NCBI GenBank assembly: GCA_022702545.1
Contig: JAHRBC010000007.1
Location: 124,001-188,000, forward strand
Direction of reading: 5' to 3'
DNA: 64,000 bases
Source: Phycomyces nitens
Taxonomy: Eukaryota > Mucoromycota > Mucoromycetes > Mucorales > Phycomycetaceae
The notes below the pieces were generated by a model. That model searched no databases. It was not told where the DNA came from and was given only the letters and a program-made list of their open reading frames with translations. Position numbers and translations under genes: made by a program. Of the stretch, positions 10,623 to 20,264 are shown one piece after another. Every line of letters begins with the position of its first letter. Positions within the stretch are counted from its first letter, which is position 1.

Positions 10623-11700
10623 TCAAAGAAAATGTAATACCGATTCAGTTATGTTCGATCGAAGAGCTCGAGAATGTCGATAGTGGGTATCAAAAACGGA
10701 AGGGTTGGACCAATTTCCCATGAACACTACATCGTCTAAAGGAACGCCGTTCTGGATGGCCAAATCAGATGCCAGTGATCGTATGGATGGGCAAGGGGTG
10801 ATAGAGGTGGACATCTGTGTGAGGGTTCGGAGCCAGGCAGAAATGGTGGCGACAGTGACAGAGATTGATGGATTCTTCGCACTGACAAAGAGAGATTCAG
10901 TGGGACGGTCAGTGGCAGAAGGGTGATCCCTAAGTGTGGAAAAGGCCAACACAGGACAAAGGGCGTTGTTGGATCGATGAGGCTGGAGAATTGGAGACTT
11001 TATTATTCTTCTGCCGTCTCTGGTTTCTTTGGGGGCTGAGATGACTAGGTGTAGACGTTGTTGACCATCAATAGAGCATTTGTTAAGGACAATGTGGTGT
11101 AAGTTGGAGGGACGGAGAAAGGCAGCCATGGCGAGGAGAAAGGCGGTTTTGCGTGAAAGGGATGACAGTGGAGTAGTAGAGGCCGAGGCGATTTTGGAAA
11201 GGAAGTTGAAGGTGGGGGACAAGTCTACCATCGGTCGTGACATAGGGATTGGAGGTGCGGCCCGCTTGAGAAGCTGGAATAGATCTCGAAGTCGGTCGTC
11301 ATCTGCTAAGGACGTAGGGTGATGGTGTAGTCTACGGATGGCAGCGCGGAAGAGTTGAAGAGTGTTAACACCGTAGTGAGAGATTTCAGGCGAAGTAAAG
11401 AAGTTGACCATATCTGTGGAAGTAAAGTGCGAGAGGGAAACCTCATTGGAAATGGCCCAGAGGATGAATAGACGTTGGCCACGGGCGTAACTGCGGTTGG
11501 TGGGTCTATCGTCAGTCAAGGAGTCCGAGAACAGTTGGCGTGAAGCATCTGAGAGTTGGGCATTGTCTAATGTGCGCTTGAGACTCGCCACACGGAGAGC
11601 TTCCACCTCATGTTGTCCAAGGGGTGTGATGTGAGAGGGGACATGGTCTCTATCGTCTTGGCGGTCAGGAGAAGTGGAGGAGAGAGAGCCATGGACTGGA
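10623..11700 (-). CDS. DIRS tyrosine recombinase
   Basis: The recombinase occupies the C-terminal ~350 residues of an open frame that overlaps the RT frame; its exact start is unclear. An N-terminal SAM-like domain (RLFILWAISNEVSL) precedes the catalytic domain, which has the first Arg in AAFLRPSNL, the second in SIRSLASDLA, and the nucleophile Tyr in FMGNWSN followed by FDTHYRHSR. The position that is normally His in the HxxR box is Pro (PSIR), which would impair activity. The product would integrate the circular cDNA. The stop is at 10623. Confidence 0.85.
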
Positions 11701-13535
11701 GGAGAGGGAACCAGATTGCGCTCGTCCAGAGAGGAACCACTATGGTCGCTGTGATCTTCTCTTTCTGAATCTTGTGTAGGCAAGATAAGATCAAGTTCCA
11801 CGGAGGATTCAGGTATGGGTTCTTGAAGTCGGTCCATGAGAGAGAAAGAGCATTGGTTGCCATTGAGCCTGGGTCGTTCTTCCATGAGACATAGTTGGGG
11901 AGCAGCGCAGTGAGGCGGTCGGCAAAGAGATCGACGTCGTGAGGCCCCCATGTGCTCTGTATGCCTTGGAAGTACTGAGGACGGATACGCCAAAGGTTCT
12001 TCGTGAATATCTGACGTGAGGCCCAGTCTGCTTGGATGTTCTGGTGTCCAGGGATGTGCTTGGCTTGGAGTGATATATTCCTGGAAATACACATTTCCCA
12101 GAGCTCGGTTGCTAGTGTGGACAATGGTAGAGATCGGGTGCCACCCTGTTTGTTGATGTAGCTCATCGAGGTAGTGTTGTCTGTGTGTACTAGGATCGTT
12201 GTGTCTGAGAGGTGAGGAAATGTCTGCAGGGTCAATTGTATGGCTTTCATTTCCTTCCAGTTGATCGAGTGTGCAGACTCGTTGGTGGTCCAATGTCCGT
12301 AGACATGTTGTCCTTGGAAGACACCCCCCCCAACCACTGTTGCTGGCATCGACATGGATCTGAAGCTGTGGGTCTGGAGCAATCAATGCCCGTCCATTCC
12401 ACTTTGAGAGGTTGGTGAGCCACCACTGGAGTTCTTGATGGCAAGAGGGAGGTAGGGATGTGGGGAGATCCCAAGAATGAGGAGAACGGACCGCTTGGTT
12501 CTTGAACCGGAGAAGGTGTTGTGTGTAAAGATTGGCTGGGAAGATGGCAATGGTTGCAGCCTTGATTCTCATGGTAAGGCTGTGGACCGTGCGGGGAGTC
12601 ACCGAGTCTGCGGACAAGAGTGTCTGTATGGATCATCGAAGATCCCGAATCTTCTTTCCGGGAAGACTGGCTGTCATGGTTTCCGTGTCTAAGACATAGC
12701 CCAAATGTTCCAGTCGTCGGGTCGGAGTCAGTTGGGATTTCTTCTGATTGACCAACCATCCCAGTTGTTCCAATTGGTGTAGGACTGCTGTCGTCTGAGT
12801 GGTTACCATGTCCTGGGTTTCTCCAAGTAATAGCCAATCGTCGAGATAAGCTGTCAAACGGATTCCTGAGGAACGGGCCCACTTGAGAATGGTCTTGGTC
12901 AGGCGGGAGAACAACCAGGGCACCAGTGAGAGGCCAAAGGGGGCAGTGCGGAATTGAAAGACTTGATTCTCCCAGGAGAATCGGAGGTACTTGCGTGAGT
13001 GCTTGTGTATGAGGATGTGTAAGAACGCATCGGAGAGGTCTATCGAGGTCATGTAAGCGTTGGGGCGGATCAAACGGATGACTTGTTTCATATCTTCCAT
13101 CTTGAAGTGGGGCGCATCGAGGTACTAGTTGAGGGACTTGAGGTTGAATACCGGTCGGTGGCCGCCATTGCGCTTGGGGATGACGAACATGTTGCTGTAA
13201 AATCCGGGGGACTGGTCTGATACAGGTTCGATAGCTTTCTTGAATAGTAGGTCGGAAATTTCTTGACGGAGGAGTTGGCGTTGTTCGAGAGTAGAAGGTT
13301 TTATATTGAAGGGACTGCACCGGAGAGGAGAGTTTTGACGAAAATGGATACGGAATCCTTCCTTGATTACGTTGTGAACCCAACGACTGTCGGTAAGGCG
13401 TTGCCATGCTTGATGGAATTTTTGTAGTCGACCACCTACTGGTGGTTGCCTTGTCGGAACGGATTGTTGCTTGCTGGGCCGCCACTGGTCTGGTTGCGCT
13501 GAGGTTGAAACTGGTTGTTTGTTTGAGGCTTCCAA
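11567..13535 (-). pseudogene. DIRS reverse transcriptase-RNase H-methylase-like protein, broken
   Basis: RT motifs: HRPVFNLKSLN, MTSIDLSDAFLHI, FRTAPFGLSLVPWLF and active site AYLDDWLLLG. RNase H follows: IHVDASNSGWGG, then INWKEMKAIQL and VHTDNTTSMSYI. The end (DVDLFADR...YLNPPW) matches the Dam-methylase-like domain of DIRS elements, with NPPW in the motif IV position. Breaks: TAG at 13125-13127 where Gln is expected (LNQYL), TGA at 12633-12635 where Arg is expected, and a shift at an eight-C tract (12324-12331) inside RNase H. Confidence 0.88.
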
Positions 13536-14362
13536 AAGTGGTTCTGACGGGATTGGTTCTGGCGAGGGGGGAAGGGCTGGTTGAAGGTTGATATGGGCTG
13601 CCCACCAGCGTTTTGTGGTGGGACGTCTCGAAAAAACTGTGGGGCATTAGCTGGCTGGCCAGAGGAACGGCTAAAACGGGAACGAGAGTGAGACTTGGCC
13701 TCTTGGAGGGCTTTATGTGCGGCAGTTTGTTGGGCAATTGTTTCACGGAATTCATCAGGGGACATAGTGTATTCCGTGGATTGGGAATTCACTGAGAAAG
13801 CAGGATTGATAGCTCGAATAGCTAATTCATTGCGTTGTTCGTTGATTGTACCCTCAACATGTAGTATCATAGCTCTAGCGTCATCCAAGATGGAGAAAAT
13901 GCGTAGCTTGTGTTCATCCGGAACAACCTGGGAGAGAGAGTGGGCTAGGACGTCAAAGGGTCGCAGAATGCCCGAGACAGCATATTGGATCTGTCGAAGA
14001 GAGGAATCTTCTCTCTGTTGGCTACGGTGAAAAACCTTCGTAGCTTGTGGTACAGTGGCTGGAGGAGAGTACTTGAGCCCTGAGACAGGTGGATATTTGT
14101 CTAGGAGAGCTCGTTTTTCTTCTTCTGTAAACGATTGAGAGAACAAGGTGTGCTGTAGGGATGGGACCAGACCCATGAGTTCTGGGGAGGGAGTCCATTC
14201 ATAAGTCTGACGGACAGGCAGATCGTGGAGGAGGATGGATGCTTGACTATCCATTGGTTCGGTAGAGGGCTCCAGGAGGTCAATTTGGGCCTGTAACTCG
14301 GCTCTTTGGGCTTCGGCTTGCTCCATGCGAGAGCGTAGGTTTTGGAGATCTTGGAAAGACAT
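13436..14362 (-). CDS. DIRS Gag-like protein
   Basis: I chose the ATG at 14362 (MSFQDLQNLRSRMEQAEAQR) because the earlier ATG (14422) lies in the terminal repeat and precedes a charged, repeat-encoded leader. The N-terminal ~40 residues look like a coiled coil. The centre (PEEKRALLDKYP-like, around TEEEKRALLDKYPPVSG) resembles DIRS ORF1 proteins. The C-terminus is low-complexity and rich in Gln, Asn, Arg and Pro, suggesting nucleic-acid binding. No zinc knuckle is seen. The frame is open throughout and overlaps the RT frame by about 100 bp. Confidence 0.75.
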   Translation of the reverse strand: MSFQDLQNLRSRMEQAEAQRAELQAQIDLLEPSTEPMDSQASILLHDLPVRQTYEWTPSPELMGLVPSLQHTLFSQSFTEEEKRALLDKYPPVSGLKYSPPATVPQATKVFHRSQQREDSSLRQIQYAVSGILRPFDVLAHSLSQVVPDEHKLRIFSILDDARAMILHVEGTINEQRNELAIRAINPAFSVNSQSTEYTMSPDEFRETIAQQTAAHKALQEAKSHSRSRFSRSSGQPANAPQFFRDVPPQNAGGQPISTFNQPFPPRQNQSRQNHFWKPQTNNQFQPQRNQTSGGPASNNPFRQGNHQ

Positions 14363-14409
14363 AATGGATATAGGCTTTTTGTGCGGTAATGACCTGCGAG
14401 CGAAAAGAT

Positions 14410-14586
14410 GATCGAAGTACATTACTTTGAATCATAGCAACTTATATATTCAATTCTAAAACATTTGTTTCAAAATTTACTTTTCGCTTAATAAAATATA
14501 AGATGATCACAGCACTTCTCTGTTCCTGTTCGGTGTCCGATGGACTCACTTAATTGTCCAGAGAAACTTGTTTCGATAGGACAATT
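14410..14586 (-). repeat. DIRS right inverted terminal repeat
   Basis: Inverted copy of the left repeat, with its own ~55-bp outer end (in minus orientation AATTGTCCTATCGAAACAAG...). It also carries the upstream region and the first possible ATG (14422) of Gag. Confidence 0.9.
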
Positions 14587-17429
14587 GATTTTGTCTGCAG
14601 CAGTTTTTCGGCATACAGATTTCCACCACGATCTTTTCTGCAAGTGTGATAGACACTAAGGCTTGCATCTTCATCACTGGATGGGCGAAATCTGGTGACT
14701 TGGCCTTGATCACACCAAAGAGCGTATTCAATGATGGTGTAAACACCATTTGTACTGTCAAACTTGGCGACCTCTCCAATAAGCAGGTTGTTGCTGCTGT
14801 TTTTAAAGATGCCAGTGGATCCAACCTTCATCGTTTTCTCATTGTCATCATTGTCAGCAAAGTCTCTTATTGTCGAGCCAAAGGAAGCAGAACTTCCAAG
14901 AACTTTGTGAGAAGCTTTGACAGGATTGACAATGTCCGCCACCGACCAAGAACCACCACTCAGGATATGATAAGCCATCATTCTTTTTGCAAAAGCAACA
15001 GCAACATCTTTAGAAGGATTATGTCTATTCGTCCGGAAAAGACACTCTCTGATAAACTTATTGAATTGCTCACCCTTTTCTGTTTCGTAGAAAATTGGGG
15101 AGCCAAAACGATAAATGGCATCGACAAGATGATGCATAATATGCATTTTGCTGGAATTATAGATGCTGTGACCTGATCTTGTTGGACGTTTCTGTTTGAT
15201 GAAGGCATTGTGATATAACACGGAAAGACGAAGATCATTGTATGTCGATGCAATTTGTCTCAGGTACAGATTTGAGTTGGACTTGATTCTACTGACATAG
15301 GAAAGCGAAGCCAACTTGCCCAGGTTTTCAAAACATGCTTTTATCAGCATGATTCCTTCGTCAGGTCTAATCTCTCCAGAGTCAATCAATTGATTCAACA
15401 AAATTGGAATTTGCTGGATAAGAATTTTGTAGTCTCTGCCCAAGAAAGAACCGTGTAAGCGAAGAGAGGAACGAAGTCTTCTTGAGAAACCATTTGAAAT
15501 ATATCCATGGAGTCTTGATTCGAGGATACTTTTCTCGGCAGGTTTCAAATGATCTCCGAGCAGACATTTCACTAAAGCTTTGCCTACACCAAGCATGATT
15601 GTATGAAGAAGCTCAATGGGGCAGTCCTTCATTGTATCAAAAGACTTTAGCTTCAGCAAAGCTTGGCCGCCAACAAGTTTATACCCTGCCTCAGCATCGA
15701 CCAACAACGTCTTATCTCCACCGGAAGCCACATACTGAGCATGCATTTGAGCAACAACATCTTCAGATCTTGGAGCACAATGATAGTCGCTACCATCTAC
15801 TGTTCCCGGTGTCTTCAGCTCCCAAACACACTTGCGACAAGGCATCTTCGATATCGCACCGCGACTTGAGGCAATTTCCGAGTGGCGAGCATTATCAGCA
15901 GTGATAAACTGTAGTGGAGCAACAACGACGACACCCTCACCACTAGGCAAAAACATTTCGACTCCTTTTTCCAACAAAACAAGATCATCGACAATTGCAG
16001 GGAGCATCTGCATTGCGGACAGCAAATGATCGGTACATATGAATGCAGTGTTTTGGAGGGCATGCCTTTCGGAAAGAGGTAAGGCAGCAGGAACCATGAT
16101 CCAACTATCAAACTTGTTGTGCTTTTTGGTTCGGTTTCCACTCATATCATCAGTAAAGAAATTCAAAGGAATTACTTTCACAGGCATGAATTTACGAGTG
16201 GGAGACAGAGAAGGACGTTTGAGTGGGTTTGGCATGGTGATTTTACTCATAATGGTGGTAGATATGGCATGAAGATCAGGATTACCAAGAACATTACTTT
16301 CAAAGTTCAAGGACAATGTTTCAGGACAATTGCAAACAATGCTTGAAATTTTCCCAGTTTCAACAGAAGTTTTCTCAGGCATATTGTGGAGGTAGAGTGT
16401 ATTATTGACAGTGACAACTTGATAACCCTCAGCCATAATGGTTGAATGATTCAGTGTATAGAATCTGTCCACAATCATTTGCATTTGACCAGCCTCGACA
16501 AGATCACCAACCCAGATATCTTTCACCATACTATTCATCTGAATAGACACCATTGGATGCTGAAACAAGCTTTCAGTTTTCCATTTCTGTGACTGGTAGC
16601 TATCCACAAGCTCGCCTTCAGTATGATCAGGAAGTTTTGACAGATGATCAGTGACTGAAGGGTTCGCAACCAACAACTTCAGCACCTCGGAAGGAGGATT
16701 CATATGGAAAGTCAAGGTTTGTTCAACTTCTTGACCATTGACAGTTTTTTGAACCTTAACCTTGTGCTCTGTCTGTTTTAGCAAGGGAATCTGGTTCTTC
16801 GTTCTTCTCTTATCATCAAAGTTGAATATAGAATCAGCTGCAGGTACTTTTGCTTCAGGATAATCAACCTTGGCTTTCGTAACATCATTGAGAAGCTTTA
16901 TGATGTCTTTCATCAAACTTTGTGAGATGTCTCCTCCAGATCGATAGTAGAATTGATACACCAATTGGTGTATCTTGTCTCTGAAAGGAAAAAACTCTCC
17001 ATTGGCAACAATTGGTGTTTGATCCTCAATCTCGTCGGCTACTGCTTCAGGTTCATTACCAACATATTCCGTGAATGTAACGTTTTCATCCAAAAGTTTG
17101 TCTTCATCCTCTTCCTCATCCACAGAATTGCGATATCTGGCCTCGTCGTTTTCATGGAACACCATGTCACTGAGATTGACAGGAACAGGGTCAACTGAGG
17201 CAGAGGAGGAGATATCTACCAATGGTTGTTCATTATTGAAAAAGTTGTTGTTTGGTGTCATGAGTGTTCTGAACTTCAGGGTGGAGGACTGGCCGGTCTC
17301 TGTAGATCTATGGGTTGTTTTCTTATGACGTCCAAGATCACTTGGGTATCGGAAGCACTTGCCACAATTGTTCAATTCACAAACGTGCTTTTTAGCAACG
17401 TTTTCGGTCTGGTTAAATTGGCTGTTCAT

Positions 17430-18812
17430 TGTTCAGGGAAGTAAATAAGGTACAAAACTGATTTGTCTTTGGACGATTTGTCAATTTAATTTATATCATA
17501 AATTTGAACCGCAGCAATCTTTCTAGCAGGTTCTTTATTTATTTATTTTTTATTTATTTTTTTATTTCTTTTCTTTTCTTTCTGCTTCTTCAACATTTTT
17601 TATGGTAAGTGATTTTCGTTTGACCTCTACTTTGTAACAAATTATATATAACAAAGCTTCTTTTTCTGTCTCTATTAAATAGACTACTCGAGCCTGCTTT
17701 ATGTTGCTGTAAGATATTCAAGTCTGCACTGTGTTCAACTAAAAACTAAATGAATGTCTTCTTTTATAATAGGCATTTCGTTTACAGTTTGAGATAGCAG
17801 TAGCTCATTCAATGTACAAGGCCCATCTATTGCCCATCCTCTTTGTTTAAGGTGTGTATAAGACTCCTATATATCTAGCAACAAATATAATGACGCGTTT
17901 TTAAAGAGTTGCTGCGTAAAATATTATAAGATATAAAATTAAACACTTTATTCCCTATGTATTCTTGTTGATTATTAACTTTCATACTTCTTTTGTTAGA
18001 TAAAATCAACTGTGAACAATATGTATGGTAAGGTAGTGTGTACATTATCATCTATCTATTCGAGTTTTGTTTGCTAATTATCATTAGTTAGGTTTGTATA
18101 TACTATCTTGTCCAGACATTCTATCAAATAATGGATACCGCTCTCCTGCCTTTTGGGTCAGACTTATTTGATTCTGCACTCATTCATATCATCTTGAAAG
18201 AGCATCAAGCAACTGACAAGGTAGGAATGCCCTCATTGCATCATTTTATGAAAGAAACCCCTGGCCCAAAGCTATGAGAATTTTATCCAATAAAAATCAT
18301 TTGTAAACCTATAAATCTATCCAATGAATGCTGTCTATAATTTGTACTATCAATAATTTTTGCATTTTGATTTGCAATTTTGATTTTTTTGGAAAAAATA
18401 TCTCTCCCGATAATTACTATATTAAGAATAATCAAAAAATATGAGTTTTGAAAACCCGAAAATAATCCTTGTTGGTGAAATTCTATCCAATGAAAACTGT
18501 TATAAACTGTATTATTAATGCTTTATTTCTGCATTGTTATTGGCTGTTGAGATTAAATAGGTGCAAAAAACTCTCCCAAAAATTACTATATATGGATGTC
18601 CAAAAAGAAATGAGCTTTTAAAACCCGAAATACTCCTTGGGTGTGTAGTTCTCAAACTAATACTGCGCATTATCCGCAGTAGTTATTATATGATATTTTC
18701 ATAAAAGAAGAGACATTGTACTGCGGTTAATGCTCAGGAAGATGTTACTGCGCATAAAGAAGTACTGCGGTTAATCATCTTCAGATTTTACGGATTCATC
18801 AAAATAATGTCC
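17430..18812. other. Intergenic DNA with a diverged tandem duplication
   Basis: No gene is seen. Two related units of about 190 bp start at 18281 and 18480 with TATCCAATRAAAA and end with AAAACCCGAAA and TCCTTG, diverged and gapped. Just right of them, ACTGCG/CGCAGT motifs recur at 18660-18775. The part nearest 17430 is pyrimidine-rich and probably T1's promoter or leader. T1's 5' terminus was not located. Confidence 0.5.
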
Positions 18813-19006
18813 GACAAGCTCTAGTGACTTGTCTTTACAAATGAGGCATGATTTGAAATGATTATTCATCTTTGACTATAACAAAGAGGTGTCTAATGTT
18901 CTTACAAAATTATTATAAACGGATTACCAATTTCTAAAATTACAAACAGATGAATAATCATTTCTAATCCTGCTTGATTTGTAAAGACAAGTCACTCGAA
19001 CTTGTC
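18813..19006. mobile_element. Foldback/MITE-like element beside tRNA-Ser
   Basis: The 194-bp segment has arms of about 58 bp: GACAAGCTCTAGTGACTTGT at the left matches, inverted, ...ACAAGTCACTCGAACTTGTC at the right, with further matches through TGATTATTCATCT. No protein is coded. The loop is AT-rich. It lies 56 bp from the tRNA 3' end. Confidence 0.7.
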
Positions 19007-19062
19007 TCACCAAAATTAAGCACGACACAAATGTCCAACACAACAAAATAAAAACGAATACA

Positions 19063-19144
19063 CGTCGACTGCAGGATTTGAACCTACGCGGGCAGAGCCC
19101 ATGTGATTTCTAGTCACACTCCTTAACCACTCGGACAAATCGAC
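19063..19144 (-). tRNA. tRNA-Ser (AGA anticodon)
   Basis: On the minus strand the 82-nt sequence folds as a class II tRNA. The acceptor GTCGATT pairs with AGTCGAC, the D-arm is TCC/GGA, and the stem TGTGA/TCACA encloses the loop CTAGAAA, giving anticodon AGA. A 14-nt variable arm is followed by the T-arm GTAGG-TTCAAAT-CCTGC and discriminator G, typical of serine. A T-rich stretch follows on the minus strand. A LINE starts at the base just upstream of nucleotide 1. Confidence 0.95.
19130..19144 (-). repeat. LINE target duplication, tRNA-side copy
   Basis: The 15 bp are tRNA-Ser nucleotides 1-15 and are repeated exactly at 23883-23897. Confidence 0.9.
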
Positions 19145-19382
19145 CGGCCAAACCACTACGGCTCTTTCGCTTAAGGATTTTTTTACCCCAAAAAATTTCC
19201 TTTTATAGTAATTTTACCGAACTTTCCATCCATCCTAACCAACACTGCCAACAACTACGCATCCATCGCCTACCACGCCCCATCCCGCCTCCGTAGCAAG
19301 TTTTCCATTAAGCTTACCAGTCCAAGCACCCACTGTCCAAGTTTCAGCCCAAACGAACGACATTTATTTTCCCCGATTCCCG

Positions 19383-20264
19383 ATGTCATCTTCAATGATG
19401 CCCCCAATCCCAGGCGCATCAAATGAGCTCATGTCTTTTTTGGCCTCCATGTTGACCCGCCTTGACAACACTGAGAAGCTTGCTGTCCAAGTGAAGGCTC
19501 TTGAAGCCGAGAACAACCGCCTCCAAGCAGAATTGGCGGACACCCGAAAACGTCTTGAGCAGGCTACGACCTCTCAAACCTCCCTTCCCCTGGGCAATAG
19601 CCCAAATGTTTCAACCTCCGACCCCGCCCCAAATCCCAGTTCCCAGGAACCAGGATTGGAAGCCTCCACTTGGGCTGCCAAGGCCAGCGTCAACCGCCCC
19701 CCTCCTGCCCGTAAGGGTCCTTCCCCACGCCGAGTTGCTGCTTCTCAGCGTATTTTCACTGCGGCCTCTGGCCCCCTTGGATATAAATACGTTTATATTC
19801 CTCGCTCCCGTCGCCTTACCCACAGGGAAGTGCGTAGCTCCCTCCGCACCCTTGGTATTGACACTGCTCGTCTGTTGGACATTAATTTCCCTGCTCGTGG
19901 AGTTGTTGGCATACTGGTCCACCTCCAGTTCATTGACGAATTTGAGGCACAACTCAATAGAGCCAAGGTGGAGATCATTGGTGACTTTGATCCCGTTGAC
20001 CCACAACACTTGGCAGACCCCAAGTACCACGATCTCCCTCTGGACGAGCGGGCAAATACTGCCATTCAAGTACAGAATGCGCGTTGTCTCCAGACCCTCA
20101 AGTTCCTCCGCCCCCATGTTGCCCTCCCAGTTGCCCACTTCTTTGTTGAAGAAGGGTGGATTAGCTCTGATGAGGTGCCTCCCCGTTCTGCTCTTGGTGG
20201 GGATGCTGAACAACTGTTTAAGAGAAAGCGCACTCTCGATCCAAGCAGCCTCATGGAAGAATGA
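19383..20264 (+). CDS. LINE L1 ORF1 protein
   Basis: A 293-residue protein, the RNA-binding partner of ORF2 in retrotransposition. Residues ~20-62 form a heptad coiled coil (LEAENNRLQAELADTRKRL). A Ser/Pro/Ala-rich linker follows, then a basic folded domain from about residue 135 (GYKYVYIPRSRRLTHREVRS...), whose nucleic-acid-binding role is inferred. No CCHC knuckle is seen. Its TGA overlaps the ATG of ORF2 (ATGA at 20261-20264). The frame is intact and nearly identical to L2's ORF1. Confidence 0.85.
   Translation: MSSSMMPPIPGASNELMSFLASMLTRLDNTEKLAVQVKALEAENNRLQAELADTRKRLEQATTSQTSLPLGNSPNVSTSDPAPNPSSQEPGLEASTWAAKASVNRPPPARKGPSPRRVAASQRIFTAASGPLGYKYVYIPRSRRLTHREVRSSLRTLGIDTARLLDINFPARGVVGILVHLQFIDEFEAQLNRAKVEIIGDFDPVDPQHLADPKYHDLPLDERANTAIQVQNARCLQTLKFLRPHVALPVAHFFVEEGWISSDEVPPRSALGGDAEQLFKRKRTLDPSSLMEE

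Larger units (their letters stand above)
10288..14586 (-). mobile_element. DIRS-type tyrosine-recombinase retrotransposon
   Basis: This 4,299-bp element has inverted terminal repeats. The 127-bp core at about 10314-10440 is the reverse complement of about 14410-14536. An internal complementary region at about 10480-10590 reproduces the left and right extremities joined head to tail, as required to make a circular intermediate. Both ends carry AATT, and T1's frame closes only if AATT is counted once. This indicates recombination at a 4-bp core without target duplication. On the minus strand it encodes Gag, RT-RNase H-methylase-like and tyrosine recombinase frames in canonical DIRS order. Confidence 0.95.
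10159..17429 (-). pseudogene. T1: tnp2-like transposase, split by a DIRS insertion
   Basis: The coding region runs from ATG at 17429 to 14583 (949 codons), then resumes in frame at 10287 and stops with TAA at 10159-10161, for about 991 residues without the DIRS element. The N-terminus has a C2H2-like finger (CGKCFRYPSDLGRHKKTTH). Later motifs are those of fungal CMC/tnp2-like transposases: ADNARHSEIASSRG followed by MPCRKC, CPIELLHTIMLGVGK, and MHIMHHLVDAIYRFGSP with FNKFIRECLFRTNRHNPSKD. The rejoined C-terminus (INTSKFGTFWW) aligns with T4's (INVSKFGSYWL), confirming the break. No premature stop lies in the 949 codons, so the insertion may be the only defect. Catalytic residues were not assigned. 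Confidence 0.88.

Noticed and set aside
10623..12617. The whole 664-codon frame as one protein
   Set aside because: Only its C-terminal half has recombinase motifs. The upstream half lies antiphase to RNase H and the methylase-like domain and is not coding in that frame, except for the first residues, which belong to RT/RNase H before a frameshift.
12247..13755. Long open frame (502 codons) on the minus strand
   Set aside because: It overlaps the DIRS Gag and RT frames, is Pro/Ser/Thr/His-rich in an out-of-frame manner and has no family motif; it is a shadow of GC-rich coding DNA.
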